64,000 nucleotides of DNA. Origin: Isoperla grammatica. Taxonomy: Eukaryota; Arthropoda; Insecta; Plecoptera; Perlodidae. Of this stretch, positions 1-30,734 are shown one piece after another (position 1 is the stretch's first letter; every line of letters begins with the position of its first letter). The stretch lies in contig OX246743.1 of the NCBI GenBank assembly GCA_945910005.1, positions 47,739,637-47,803,636 of the forward strand, given 5' to 3'. A program made the translations under genes and the position numbers. The notes below the pieces were generated by a model. That model was not told the DNA's origin. It saw only the letters and a program-made list of their open reading frames with translations, and ran no database searches.

Positions 1-506
1 ATGTGACAAATATGTAATATTGTTGCAATCGGGGTTGAAATTTCAAATTTACTTTGAAATGAAGTGATTTCAAAATAACACCATCTAATTGCAATTATTT
101 TAAACAGTATTCAGTTTTTATGAACTCAAATTGAACCCGATTTTCACTTTTTTGATGTGGTGTATTGAGATGTGATAAAAAAAATGTGATTTCGCGTATT
201 CTCTATTCCTAAAGGTAGAAGTCGTCTACGATTTGGTCTAACATGAAATACATCCCAAAAATGTGTTGATATTAATAATGCAGCAGATGGCATTCCAATG
301 TACATGCATTACTTCACTCGTACTTCACTCGTTTAGTACCAGGATTACTTGCAATATTTCACAACAAATTGGCGTTTATCATCGAAGTAACTCGTTATCA
401 TGTCTGCAGGGAGACAACATAACAGTAACAGTAACAATACCGGTGGTGAGGTGAGCCGTGACCAAGCTAAGCACACAGCTTGAGACGCCCTTAGCGCTCA
501 CTCCTT
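1..506. other. AT-rich sequence, no gene recognised
   Basis: No coding frame with recognisable similarity was seen. The sequence is AT-rich and leads into the 53-bp tandem array at 507. It lies upstream of the putative first exon of the ZP-domain gene, so it may include distal promoter sequence, but nothing visible proves this. Confidence 0.5.
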
Positions 507-771
507 GCAGATCACAGCCGGAGTAACAAGTACCTAGTACGTGCGTCGATAAGCTCTTTGCAGATCACAGCCGGAGTAACAAGTACCAAGTACGTGCGTC
601 GATAAGCTCTTTGCAGATCACAGCCGGAGTAACAAGTACCTAGTACGTGCGTCGATAAGCTCTTTGCAGATCACAGCCGGAGTAACAAGTACCTAGTACG
701 TGCGTCGATAAGCTCTTTGCAGATGACAGCCGGAGTAACAAGTACCTAGTACGTGCGTCGATAAGCTCTTT
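507..771. repeat. Tandem repeat, 53-bp unit, five copies
   Basis: The unit begins GCAGATCACAGCCGGAGTAA and recurs at 507, 560, 613, 666 and 719, so the period is exactly 53 bp. Copies differ by single bases: ACCAAG for ACCTAG in the second, and GATGACAG for GATCACAG in the fifth. The near-identity implies recent expansion. The array ends about 330 bp before the proposed start codon at 1099. Confidence 0.92.
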
Positions 772-1098
772 GACATCCACGCGAGTCAAGTGTCTTTGGC
801 GATGATGGTGTGATCAATTAATTTACCGTGTACCCATTTAAAAATTAAAACATCATAAACGTGTTAAAACTTTTTTTAACAAGTGATGTGAAATATGAAT
901 TGTTTCTTACAAATAAAATTTAGTAGATAAAACAAAAGCAGATACAATTTTATATTTACATTTTTTTTACATACATTTAAGTCTATCGTACATTAACGGA
1001 AATAGATACAAATTATTTGTATCGGTGGTTAAAAACGAGAATAACATTAGCGTGTGCGAACAAGTGTGCGAACAAGTGTGTGAACAGTGTCGTGAAAA

Positions 1099-13372
<12,274 letters not shown>

Positions 13373-16300
13373 CGCCTCACTTACGCTAGCATTCCTAAGT
13401 GAAGACCACGTATTACAGAGCGAAACCATTTATTTATAACCATTTAAGGACTGCCATTTAATTTGATGAATTGGTTGATTGTTATTAATCTTCTTTCCAT
13501 ATGCCAACACATTTTTGGCTTATTAGGTTATCAAGCATTTTCTGGTTTTCCAGTAGACCTGAACTGAACTACAGTAGTAGGTTGATTTTTAATAATTGTA
13601 GCCTATATACATTTATTTCCTAAAAGAAAACTTGATAACATTTCTTGGAAGGTATCCAGATTTTGCAAAGGGTGAACCTGAAAATTAATGCAGTGCTCAA
13701 TGAAATGTTCAAAACTAAACATAACAAATACAAATGTTGGACAATATTACATTTTACGTTCAATAATGGGATCATATTATTAGCAAGCAAGATGAAAGCA
13801 TAAATGTTTGTATTTTTTATATTGCTACATAGCATGCCTTTGTTTATGGGATGAGAGTTTAGAAAAAATTATGTTCAATAGTTTTTGCCATGTGCATTTT
13901 TCTCCGCAAGTATAAAACAAATATTCGTACTGGTTTCCAAAAAAAAATCCTATACCAAAAGCAGTTCGACATATATTGTTTTTCCAAACTTTATCGCATA
14001 AGCAATGATATGATTATGCACTATACAAAAATACTAATCTTTATAGTTTCATCTTGCTGGCTAGTAAACACATAATATGATGTGATGCCGTAACATGTTA
14101 CATTGATACAAATTTGCATTTGTTTTATTTTTTACCATTTCATTAGACCTATTTATGGTTTCCCTCCAGACATTCCTTTCTAAGGATATTTAAAAAATGA
14201 AAAAAGCTGCTGGAAAAGCATTTAATTCACATTAGATTTTAAAACTATGTCTTACTATTTCAAATGAAATGGCAATCTTAATCAATACAATCGAAACAAA
14301 TACCTTCTCAATTTCCGATTTAAATTATTAATTAATTTATTAAATACATTTTTGTGAAATGGATTTGATAACGTACTGGTGCTGTAGGGATCCAACAGAC
14401 AGCACAACTAGCCCAAAGCTGGGAGCAATGTAAAATAAAATATAAAACAATAATAACAACATAGATTACCATTTCATCCCATTATTATGTGAACTGTAAA
14501 AAAACTAGTCTAAATTTCACAGGCTGGGAAGGCCATAATTACTAACAGAACATTGCACACATTTTGATGTTTCTATTTCATTGTTCAACTGCCAATAATT
14601 GTCACTTCAGGTACACTTGGAATCCAAACTCTTTAAAATTCCTATGTGTAGGTACAATCTATCAGTAGCCTGTTTGCAATTTTCATTTCAGTGTTGTTTT
14701 ATAACTGACATTAAATAGAATGTAAAATAATATTAATAGTAAATAGTAAAAAGTACATGTAATACAAATGGCTGGTAACAAGATAGATAAAGGACTATTA
14801 GTGACAATCCCAATAAGATTCTTCATGTAAAAAATAAGGCACTTGTCCGTATGTAATACAGATGTAACTTATTGACATTTAAGAATATCTAGGTAGCACA
14901 ATTGAGTGGAGATTATAGAAGTAGCAGTAAACCTACTATTGCTCTACACTTTTTATGTGAACTGAATAGGGAAACAAATATGTTTCCTAGTTCAAGTAAA
15001 CAAAGATGAAGAATACATTTTTGATGTTTGTCCTACTCAACGGACACACTTTTCTCTTTTTAGCTAAATTCTAAGTCTTAGGTATAGTATAGGCTTAGCA
15101 TATTGAAACATTTTAAATTATTCAAGAAGCCGTTAACTCTGAACACAAACAACATAATATACAAAACAAATGACATCCTGTAAATTAATGTTTAAGACTT
15201 AAAATACCAGTGAAGATCTCACAAAGTATGCTTTATGCTTATAATTAAAATAAATTAAATTTGGCGTGGTAACGGTGGGAAGAATATGGAACCAGCAGCT
15301 TACTTTGATGCGAAGAATTCTAGCGCCCTCTTATGCATAGGACTACCTCTACCTGGAACCAAATCATTATGTATTTCAGCTATGCAATTGCTACTAGGAA
15401 GCCAGAACACGATACACAACAAAATAAGCTGTAGTTTCCTCCACCATTTCACTAAATGTTTGCCACAGTTGAAAAAGCAACACGAATAGTATTATTATTT
15501 ATTAGCTGAGGTGTGTAAAATAGTTACACACTGTTATTGCCTATTGGTAGGGCCCTGTGAAACTTGCACGTAACACAGTCATTGTATCATTTTACAAAAC
15601 AAGGATCAACTAATAAATTTGGAGTATAATGTTCAAATTTTATCAGCACAAAAATTATCAAATAAAAGAGTGACAACGAAAACTAACTAGTAACTACTAA
15701 ATGGAACTCGAATAATACACCGTATTACACGTATATTGTTATTATTGTTTAACGGTGCACGTAACAAGAAAATACGGAGTCCTCTCATTAGTTGCCCCGT
15801 ATGACAGGCAGAGCTATCTGGTCCTACTTTATAGTCGACTGAGCCAGGACAATTCAATTCAATGTTTATAATAAATTTAACAATTCAATTCAGGTAAAAT
15901 GTCATGATATTTATTAATAGACTAACTACTTAGTCCTAGAAAACATTTCCAAACACACAAAAAAAGCTCTTAATGTATGGAGATATGTGTAAAGTTTACA
16001 TCGATACTGGAAACAAAATCCATATACAGTACAATACAACAATGAAGGCACTTTTGTGGGGCTCTACTTATCGGATTTGAAGAGCTGGTGATAGCATTTG
16101 ACGTAATGGTATTTACACTTGTATGAGTCAAAATACCTGGGGTTTATATTTTGTAGGAATGTCAATTTAATGAATTTATCAATAATTAAAGATGGACTTT
16201 GGAACAAAAATAATTTCTATGTAAAGCATTTCAAGCAATCATGGATTACCTTCATTTTTTTAATGAAAACTGATCTAATATCATTAATTGGATTTTGGTC

Positions 16301-19300
16301 AGATACTGTTGGTTGCTTGAAAGGCTCGATCGCAATCTTTCTCACTCACTCGAGTGTCATCGGCAAACAAGTTGCAAGTTTCCATCTACGGTATGACTTA
16401 ATACCTTCACTCAAAACTTGCGGTCACAAAAACTGGCTAAATACTATCGATTGAAAGATAAATTGTCAGCGATAAACGTAATCGATAAAAATTGTTTGCT
16501 GTTTTGCTGATTGATACTGTTATGCTTATCGCCAAGTACTGCAATAAACGATAATCGATCATTGTGTGATATCGCCAATGTTTTGTTTACTGCTAACCTA
16601 TGTATTCTCGGTTCAGTTCAACTCATTAGGTGTATCGCTTTCTAAATGGAAAAGGGTCCAAGGGATTTATAGATTATATACATGGCTATATTTAAGTATT
16701 CAGTGAACAGTCTGAATTAACTTAGAATGGCCCGGTTTCATGACTTTGCCATTAGCTATTAAAAAAATTATATATGAACGATATAGATTTAACAAACTAA
16801 AGTGAACATAGCGTAACTCATCTACATGTTTGTACTGCAAGGAGAGAATGATTACTTAAAATAAGAGAAGACAGTAGAAAATATTCATGACTCAACCAGT
16901 ATTGATTATTTTCTACTGCCTCAACTTTAAGATGAAATAACTAGAAACTTCTTTAGTACTTCTTTGCCTGTGTTTTTTAGGGGGCCAAGTGGAATGTATG
17001 CCCATCACGATTGTAACTTGTGGATTACGTGTGTATACTCGTACTCAGTACCATATGAGAAATGTACTACTAAAGAGGTTCTATTGTATTTTAGTCTATT
17101 TACCAAGATTTTCTTAAGTAATAAGTATTATGTTTCAGAATAATTTTGGTACCAAAGGTGTTGGGTGGTAAAACTGGTGTCAACTTATTAAAACACTTGA
17201 AATGCACATTCAGGGAAGTGTAAAGGATTACTTTCATTGTTCTGTAGATTTAGCATTTTTAGGTAGTGTACATAGATGTCGAGATGATTAAAGTCGTTCC
17301 ATTGATCAAACTACCAGTTTCAAGCAATGATTTTAATATTTGTTTAAAATCACAAATAATTATTTCTTTGACAATTATTATGTTAAATTACTATAAAATG
17401 TAAAATATATTCAGTAATCAAGTAAGAATACAATTTTAAAATCCAGTATTTACACGAAAATGCAGTTATTTAAAATGGCATGATTCTAGACACTAGTTTG
17501 ACTACAGAATAGCCAATCCCTAAAAACGAAATTAGTTCATCAAAACTCTAAATAGTAGTCAACTTCTTATCTCGCTTTTGGCTTTAATTACACCACAACA
17601 CATTCACAAATTATAGACTTCATAATGGATACAAATCTAAATTGATTTACAAAGCCAAGGAAACAAAAAACTCGTTTTTAATATTCATCGACAAAGTATT
17701 GCCAACCTCCAATATACTTGGCTACGCTGCAAAGACATTGTTATTGTCAGATGGTGAAAATGGCGTCGAAAAAATACGGAATACGAAGCGGAGGACGTTT
17801 TATTACGATAAAAGAAAATGATAGGATTGTATATTTTGTATCGTATCATGTTGTTTGTGCAATTGTTTACCTGACGAAGTGATCTCAAGTAACTTAAGTC
17901 CATCTAGGACATGTGAAGGCATGCAATGGATGTAAATTATTTCAAATGCGTGTAGGGGGGCTACATAAATGGTAGGCCTAGGCCTTGCACATGTCAAATG
18001 ATCACAAAACGTCCTTGAGTGGCCTTAGGGCTTGGCATATTTTCTTTCATATTATACAGATGCCTCCTGGCATACTATACTTAGCATATCTACATTGGGG
18101 AAAATGTTTGCGTTTACGGACGTACAATACATGAATTTCATTTCGGATCAGGCAATATAGGCCTAGGCCTAAGTCTAAATAAAGGTGGCCTAGGCTAGGC
18201 CTCACGTACCGTATTCAGATATATTCCCGTTTCTAACTGTGCCTTCAATTTGAATTGAGTGCATTACTTGTATGACGCAAAATGTTAATTGGAAATAAGC
18301 GACAATAAATGTAAATAAGAAAAAGTCCAGTCACGTCGCATCGTGGAAATGTGACAGCCAGCTCATGTTTTGACGTGAGGCGGCCGGCGGGCTCAAAGAG
18401 AAATGACGTCATCGCACGCAGTGTTGCCATAGTTTCACGGCTCGCCCGATTTCCCATCAAATGTTCTTGTAGTGAAGCCAATATTGACCGAAAACGAGTC
18501 GAGAGATTGTATTCATACATTCATATTTAGAATTGTCGTTCAATTATCTTCAAATTGAGTATAAAATAAAGAAAATGACAAATGTTTAGTATCTACTTAG
18601 TCGATGCTTTATATTCGAAAGTGTATGATTTTTGACAGTTTCAATGGTAGGGGATAGGGAAATCGACGGATTTCAAATATTTATATTAAAAAAAGTAGTC
18701 GATGAAAATACTTTATTTTTCGCTAATATTTAACACGATATTTAAGTGTATATTTAACATGATTTGTAGCACAATGACAAATAGTTGGGTAAACAGTGGA
18801 TCGACTTTAATAATGTTCAAATTATTTATTTTATTAAACATTGTGTATTTGCTGTGAATAAACAAAATACATAAAGAGACAACAAAAACAATTATTTAAC
18901 AATTTATATCCCGTTGAGACAGCGTTCGAGGGTACTAGAGATGTGCGAGTATTCAAGCACGTGTTTCGAGTAGAGCGGTTTTACCTCCTTGACACTTTCC
19001 GACTGTTGGAATATGTACTCGAGGAACTTGTGAATATAGTCAACTGATTACAAAAAAGCTTGTTTCTTGCTTTTGAAGCAATCAAGACTAGTGAAAGGTC
19101 GCTTGACTGGAATACAAAACACACTAACCGCACACCTCTAGTGGATACCGACTCATATTACATACATAATAACGAAAACAAGTACTTGTACAGTCAGAGA
19201 TAGTCTAGTATATGCCAAATCAATCATGATCAAAGATACATATTGTGAAAATTCAGGTCCCTTAAAAACATTGGCACATTTTATTGAACAAAGTAAAATT

Positions 19301-21414
19301 AACAACCCAGAAAAATCTTCATGTTTGACTAGGACAGTTGAATGGTTAAACAAACACCAGGGAACTGGTGCCCGTTATGTTTATTTCTTTGCAGTAAGAC
19401 TTTACAAAGTGACACCCATGGCAATTGGCCATTACTTTACTCCACACTTGAGGATGCGTAACCTAAACCAGTGTGCGTGATTGTTGTGGTGGCCACGTCT
19501 AATGCACGACGGTGATTTCTCTCCGCAATGCCTCTCAATCATTCAGTACAGTTACCAAGAAAAGCCAGAACCAAGCCTTGCATGCACCAAGCCCCATATA
19601 GCCCCGCTACTTTCCCGTACCTCCAAACCATTACTCACACAAAAGAAATTACACCGGGTTTTACGTTTCATAGTTTGGCAAAGACCGTAGAATCAAGACG
19701 ATGATAGACTGCTTGAGAGACGGGCGTTACTGTCATTAGGGACTTTGCTGATTGTGTTGGGTTTTACTATTTCTTGGGTCAGCCATTGTTTAGTTCCTTT
19801 CATGCAGTTTAGTAGGTATCAATAAACGCAATAAAATACTAAAATTACAGCCTAGTATATTGTGTAGATGTTAGCTCAAAACTGCCATTTTTACCACATC
19901 CCATTAGCAAATCACTAATCAATAATCAGTCGTGTTCCCTTTACAAAGATCTTGGATCCACTCCTGTATCATTAGCTTTAAATTGTGCAGCTGGTTGGGA
20001 AATCAGTAATTTTAATATTAAATCACTTGCAGACATTCAAATGTAAATATTCTAAGTGAAATAAAAACCGGATTCCAATACTAATTATTGTTTGATGCAG
20101 TCCCTAGAACCTGAACAGATTATTTATGCCCAACAAACTCACGATCCACCACAAGCCAGTGCCATGCATACTGACTTGTTTTCCTCAACATTATTAAACT
20201 TATGTTATTCATTCAGTAACAGATTTTTACTTTTTGACCTTTCTCAGTTATACGGTACATATCACAAATTGAGCTTCTCGTTATCAATTAACATGTTATA
20301 TTATAAGTTATAAACATTTTCAAAAGCTGCTTCCTTGAGAAATGTAAAACGTAAGTTATTTCATCATAGCTGTTATATTTTGTATGGTCAGTATGTGCAT
20401 AGGCCTATGGTTTGAAGCTCACTGAAATAATATGGCCCAATGAACGTTTCCCGCTGTTTTTGCTCTAGCCCACCAACGAGGCAGCAAAACAGCAAATTGA
20501 AGCAAAACCACATTCACCTCCCCTCTCTTTACCACCCTAAGCCACAACGCTGGCAACATATGCACACGGGCTCATTTAAATGTCTGTCGTCTCAGAAAAA
20601 ATGTTGTAAAATGACATTGGTTCCAAGCCAATACGCATCCATAAACTAATTCTTTTTTAGTTATAAAATAGCACTCTTCACTAACTTTTCATTGCAATTA
20701 CATTAATAAACAATGAAAGCAAATAAAACTGAAAATATTGTAATTAAAACTCTTTATGTTACTGGCCATTTCATGTATCAAACAAAGCTTAGTTACAAAA
20801 ACATTTGGCTGTATATAAACAACTAAGTAGCATTTGACTAAGTGCTAAATAAACCTATAGTAGAAAAACATAACAATGTGTGCTAGAATGGTATAGTTTG
20901 TTAGTATAAAAAGAGGTTCAAAAAAAGCAGTCAAGACTTCTTCATTTAACTCAATTTGTTAACAATGGAATTACGCAGTATCTTTGGTAGGTCAATCTTT
21001 GGTAATCTCTATAAAAAAATTAATGTTTAATAAGATGATAGAACTTAATTAAAACCAATCATTATCACAGGTGCAAACAGCAATATATATTTATAAATAT
21101 ATACGTTACATATTAAAGTAAATAAGTGATTTTGTTCCTCCCCATAAAGAGCCCCATAAATAATGTCTAGTATGTGCTACGTGTAAAATAACAGGTAATT
21201 CCCAAGCAAGTATAAAAAAGATTAAGAGTAAATTAGCCACACAAAGGCATAGTATAAAATTTGTAGACATTCAAAAGCACACAGCCGTCCAATCAATAGC
21301 TTAAAATCAAGTTATTTCTCTTGGCTGCTGCTCGTCGAAACCTGGTATAGGTACATTGATAAAGAAGTTTAGAAAAAAAATAATAAAATAACAATATCAA
21401 GAATTGGGTCTGGT
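13373..21414. other. 8-kb interval with no recognisable gene
   Basis: The left part presumably holds the 3' untranslated region of the ZP-domain gene and the right part that of PCYT2 (converging from the minus strand). Frames up to about 110 codons (for example 16119-16454, 19226-19480) show no familiar motif, no paired splice sites and AT-rich composition. One CpG-rich island with CRE-like sites at about 18330-18430 is listed separately. I see no RNA gene. Confidence 0.5.
18330..18530 (-). promoter_or_regulatory. Possible CpG-rich promoter with CRE-like sites
   Basis: Inside AT-rich DNA there is a GC-rich patch containing the full palindromic CRE TGACGTCA (18403-18410), with further ACGTCA/ACGTGA-like sites at 18330-18380. 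TAGGCCTA-type clusters lie at 17970-18000 and 18160-18200. In other genes of this window such clusters sit just inside the first intron, so a minus-strand transcription start near 18400 is conceivable. No downstream exon was identified, so this is weak. Confidence 0.25.
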
Positions 21415-25222
<3,808 letters not shown>

Positions 25223-26140
25223 ATTAATTCGGTCACTATCAAATCCAATCTACAACGATTTTAGGGGCGAGGTTCTGGTGGTTCTGGTAAAGAAGGAAAG
25301 GAACACAACGTGTAGCTCTAGGCGGCCGCCACCGAATGACAGAAGAAAAATTCTAATATCCAATGTGACCAACTGTCGCAATCAATTACGTCACTGCCTT
25401 GGAAAGTCCTCGCGGCCTTCTAAAGAACCTTGGCTCGAGTCGATAAACTGAGCTCGCTGAAACTTCTTTATCGACTATATTTTGGCGCATGTACGGTATG
25501 TGGCGCAAATACACTATTTGATTTGCTACCCACAGCACATGCTGGTTAATATAAATGCTGTGTAACTGAGCGGAAGAGCTCAAATCATGGTCATGTCTAA
25601 TAAACATGAAAATAGAATTTTTTTCCAATGTAATGTGACGTCGGCCCCTTGTCTCTTCACAAAACGAAAAATTAATATATTATTGTAGAAGATTGTTAAA
25701 CTTTTGAACAGTTTTTTTAATACCCTGGTTCTAGTTTATCCCGGACTCCAAACAGGGAAATATAAAATAATATGTAGATGGAATAAATTCATTAGGTTGA
25801 ATTATTGAAACATGATTCAAGTTGTTAAACGTGTTAATTAATTATATTTTTAAATCAGTCTCCACATAATCTTACACTGTAATGTACTCTACAGTAATTG
25901 CCGTTCTAAACAGCCGTAGTCCTTTAAACCGGATAATACCGTTTACTACTAAATCTTACCCTAATATTAATATTATTGACATCCACTAAAATTATTCACA
26001 AGTTATGACGGAGATAATGTTGCCTAGAATACATTTCATCATATATTAAAATATTTGGCATAATGGCGAAATAAATTGTCTGTAGAACTGTGACTGTAGA
26101 CGCGTTTAACACTGTAGTTTGTGGACGGATAATAATGTTA
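25223..26140. other. PCYT2 upstream region and DMC1 3' flank
   Basis: These 918 bp separate the tandem minus-strand genes DMC1 and PCYT2. The half next to PCYT2 (to about 25640) is richer in CpG and should hold its promoter; it includes TGTGACGTCGG near 25634. The half next to DMC1 is AT-rich 3' flank. No other gene was seen. Confidence 0.5.
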
Positions 26141-27965
26141 TTAATCTGCGGCGTCAGCGATTCCGCCAGCAGTGATTGAAAATGTCGCCTCGCTTTCAGG
26201 CATGTCAGGACTGTCGTAGATCTTGACAATCCTGTTCTCCCCGCGTCCTTTGCGCAGATAGAGTCGCGTGGTAGACGCGTGGGCGATGATATGACCCCCG
26301 ATCGGTTTCTTCGGATCGGCCTGAAAGTCGAAACAAAACCATAGTAATACCACAGATTACACTAAAAGCACGAAAAGTCTGGCCAAAATAGATTTAAATT
26401 ATTATCAAACAAAATGTCTCTAGCCTTACTCATTCCAATGCAACTTTTACAAGGCTGATAAATAGTTCTACAACTCATTCAGTGTGAAGATACCGAATCG
26501 GATTCGGACACAAATTACAAAAATTTCTGCCGAGAGCGACCCCATAAATTCCGGGCCAAAATAGGAAAGTTAAGCTAAGTTCTCATGCATGGGTTCTCGC
26601 AAATACCTAACTTGAAAAATATGTAGAAATCCGCGCATAACCCGCGTCGGTGAAACTTCAACAAAATTTAAGTTATCTGCAGCGTGAACGCAGTGTGGTG
26701 CTTTGGAAAAACGTAAGGATGGGAACCATTGATTCAACAGGTGGCGACCACCATGTACCTACCTGGAAGGTGAGCGTGGCCCCGGGGTCAGCGGTGACCT
26801 GATTGGTAATAAACACCGCCACGTTGTACTCCTCGGAGATCTTCTGCAGGCGCGACATCATCTGCGCGAGTTTCTGTTGCCGGTCTGCCAGCTCCCCGCG
26901 CCCGCTGAAGTCCACGCGGAATAGCGCCATCACAGAGTCGACAATCAGCAACTTGAACACGCCGGGCTCCTCGTGAAACTTGGCAGCGACGTAGTCGAGC
27001 AGCTCAAACTGGTTCTCGCTGGTGTAGGCGCGCGCGTAAAGCACGTTGTCGAGCACGCTCACGGGGTCCAATCCGAACCGGGCGGAGATCTGACGTAGCC
27101 GGTCCGGCCGACTGCACGAGTTAAGGGGCTTATCGGCATTGGTGCTCTCGAGGGTATTGGAAGATGACAACTCCAAGCACTCTAGTTACACCCACAACAT
27201 GCACACATTTTGGGGAAAACACCATCGCCATTTACGTATATTCTTTTTAAGACCCCCCACCCCCTCACAGCATCCCCCCTGCACAACGTAAATAACTAGG
27301 ACAATACTTTGTGTGGCTGTCATCACTTGATTCATGGCAAATATGTTAGCCTAATGTAAATAAATAAAAATAAAATAAATTCACATTTAGAGTCTACCCA
27401 CTCAGTAGGCCTAACTAAACTGATTTGCAGTGGGGGACTTTAATTTAAAGCGTCTATACCAACCCTGAGGCTCCAAACATCATCGACGAGTGAGCAATAA
27501 CCAATCAAAGATCGATATTTCAAATTTAAAGGATACAACGTGTTCTCCGTGTCAATGAAGATCACTTTGCCTCCCATGTAGCCGTTCTCGTTGGCCATCT
27601 GAGCCACGACGCAGAGTGTGTGTGACAACTGGGTCTTGCCGGTGCGGAACTCGCCGAACGCTTCAGTAATGCTCATCGACTCGATACCACCGCCAAGAAG
27701 TTTGCTATGGACAGACAGACAGACGTTCTAAGAAATGACGCATTTTCAAATTTACAGCTCCGAAACTAAGCTTATACAGTAACTTGTTTAGTTATATCTT
27801 GAGAACGCAAAAAAAGTTCAACAAATTATTAATTGTCCACAATTACGGTTTCGTTCAAAACTAAACACTGGACTCAAAAGTAGGTACACATTTTATATTT
27901 TAATGTCTATCCTATTCAGTTATAAAAACTGTTTTACAAAGGAGGATCTTAAATAAAAGTAGGCC

Positions 27966-28057
<92 letters not shown>

Positions 28058-28063
28058 TTCTTC

Positions 28064-28101
<38 letters not shown>

Positions 28102-30693
28102 TTATTGTTGCAATACATACAAACTCGGTCAAAACCGGCATAAACATGTTGTACGGACACAAATGTCAAGTATTTCCATGTGTTTACCTTATTAAAATCT
28201 ACTTAGAACTACTTAATATATCATTGTCCACATTATTTTTTCCAAACCGAACTGTAGATGCTATGTACGGTCGTGGCCGATTTGTACTCATCCCAGCATT
28301 CGCTCTTTGTACGGTGGAAACCACGAAAACCACCATCAGGATGGAGAGCTTCTTGAAGTCTTCATTCTTCTTAGTTCAAAAATTTTCGGACTATCCTACA
28401 CGTGTTCAAAATAATTGCTTTTTGCATCTCGATGTATATGTTCGGTTGGAGACCAATTAATTTAATACTGTCATGGAGTTTACGTGGAACAATGCCATTT
28501 GCTGATATAATTAACGGTATAACAGTTACATTAGTCTGCTTCCACAACCTTTTTATTTCAATAGATAATTCCTTATATCTGTTTATCTTTTCCCGCCAAG
28601 TTGTCTCTACATTGTGGCATAAAGGGACGGCAACATCAATTAAAATCGTTTCTTGTTTCTTCTTGTCAATAAATATAATATCCGGTCTATTGTGATGTAT
28701 GGTTTGGTCTGTTATAACTGCCCGGTCGTAATATAATTTGTAGTCTTTACTATCTAATACCTTTTCAGGCTTGTATTTGTAATACGCAGTGGTTGTGTTT
28801 ATAAGTTTATACTTCATGGCTAATTTTTGATGTACAATGTTTGCAACTTGGTTATGCCTATGAAGATAATCTGTTTGACAAAGCATTTTGCACCCAGATA
28901 CGATATGTTCAATTGTTTCGCCGTTCATATTACATTTTCTACATTTATCTTCCACTGTGACGTCTTTCAGTATGTATTTTTTGTAATTGTTAGTCTTGAT
29001 TACTTTATCTTGAATAGCGATCATAAATCCCTCTGTTTCGCTGAAAATGTCCCCGGACGTTAACCATTTGTTCGATGCTACCCTATCGACGCTATCCTTA
29101 AGAAGTTCCTTATAATGTCTGCTATGTAACGTCTTTTCTGATATTCTGATCTCTTTTGCTGTGTCAGAATTAAGTTTTTGTAGCAAGTTTAAATTTCCGT
29201 CATTTAAATTGAGGGGAGAAAGCGACTTGTCTGCCGATACTATAGCTCTATGAAGTTGTGAATGTGGGCATTTTGTATAAAAGTACTTTCTTAGAATTTC
29301 AATTTGTTTATAATATAAATTGTTTAAATCAATCAAGCCTCTTCCCCCTTTTTCTCTAGGTAGAGTCACTCGTTCTATTGCTGACTTAGGGTGATGACTT
29401 CTGTATTTGGTGAATGTTGTGCGGGTGAGAATTTCTAGGGCATGAAGTTCTGTCTGTGTCCATTTAATAATTCCAAATGAATATGTTAGTACCGGTATAG
29501 CATAAGTGTTAATTGCTTTGATCTTGTTTTTACCATTTAGTTGTGTTTTTAAAATGGATCCTATTCGTTTCTTGTATGCAGAAATAAGTTTACTTTTCAT
29601 CAGTTTATGATCAATTCGTTTAGCCTGCGCAAATCCTAGATATTTGTATATGTCTTCTTCGTCCATTACTCCAATCCGGTTGTCTTCGTCAATTTCAAAC
29701 TCTTCTAATTTCGTAATCTTTCCTTTGATGACATGAAGTGACTTACATTTATCAATTCCAAAATCCATACATATATCTCTACTGAATTCTAACGTTGAGT
29801 TAAGAAGATTCGTCATGTGTGTCGCATTTAAAGCATATAGCTTGAGATCGTCCATGTAGAATAGATGTGAAAGTGTGTGGCAAACCGTATTTCCGTCCTT
29901 TATCTTGAAACCATGTGTAGATTTGTTTAGTATATGAGATAATGGATTTAATGAAAGACAAAACCATAACGCACTAAACGAGTCACCTTGAAAAATACCT
30001 CGTCGGATGTTAACTGGGTCAGTACTTATCTGCTCTTTGCCTACGTTTAACTTTAATGTTGTTTTCCAACTCGTCATCGCTGTCCGCAAAAAGTTTACTA
30101 TCAATGGGTTTACTTTATAAATTTCCAGTATCTGTATTAGCCACGAATGTGGTGACGAATCATATGCTTTCTTGTAATCAATATAGCTAACGTGAATGTT
30201 TCTCTTCTTGTTGAAAGCTTGGTTCATTACAACAGAATCGATAATTAATTGTTCCTTACACCCTTGCGACAATTTACGACATCCCTTTTGTTCTTCAGCT
30301 AATATATTGTGTTCTTCGCAGTGACTATATATTTTATTTGTTATGCACGACGTCAAGATTTTGTATATAGTAGGTAAGCATGTAATTGGTCTATATTTAC
30401 TTGGATTTTTGGTGTCATTATCTTTTGGTTTAAGAAATGTTATTCCTTCAGTAAAGAAATCTGGTAAATCTTTGTCTCCTAATATAAATTCATTAAGACA
30501 TTTAGCAATCTGGGTGTGCATGTTTGAAAACTTCTTGTACCAAAAATTTTGAATGTTATCGTTACCGGGTGCTTTCCAATTATGAGTATTTCGTATCGTT
30601 GATTTTATATCATTTACACTGATGCCATCAAATGTCATTTCTTCGATATCACTCATTGCCTCAATTTCATCTTGAATCCATGTTGCATTGTGA

Positions 30694-30734
<41 letters not shown>

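Noticed and set aside
507..771. CRISPR-like direct repeats
   Set aside because: The whole 53-bp unit is repeated without unique spacers, and the host is an animal.
16119..16454. 111-codon frame as a possible gene
   Set aside because: Composition is AT-rich, no motif is recognised, and no neighbouring exon or splice context supports it.
19226..19690. Two adjoining frames of 84 and 69 codons
   Set aside because: No recognisable similarity and no splice sites linking them; most likely untranslated or intergenic sequence.
27912..28169. Poly-isoleucine frame
   Set aside because: It is produced by the (ATT)n microsatellite at the retrotransposon's 3' side.
28402..29063. Plus-strand frames opposite the reverse transcriptase
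   Set aside because: They are antisense shadows of the 761-codon retrotransposon frame.
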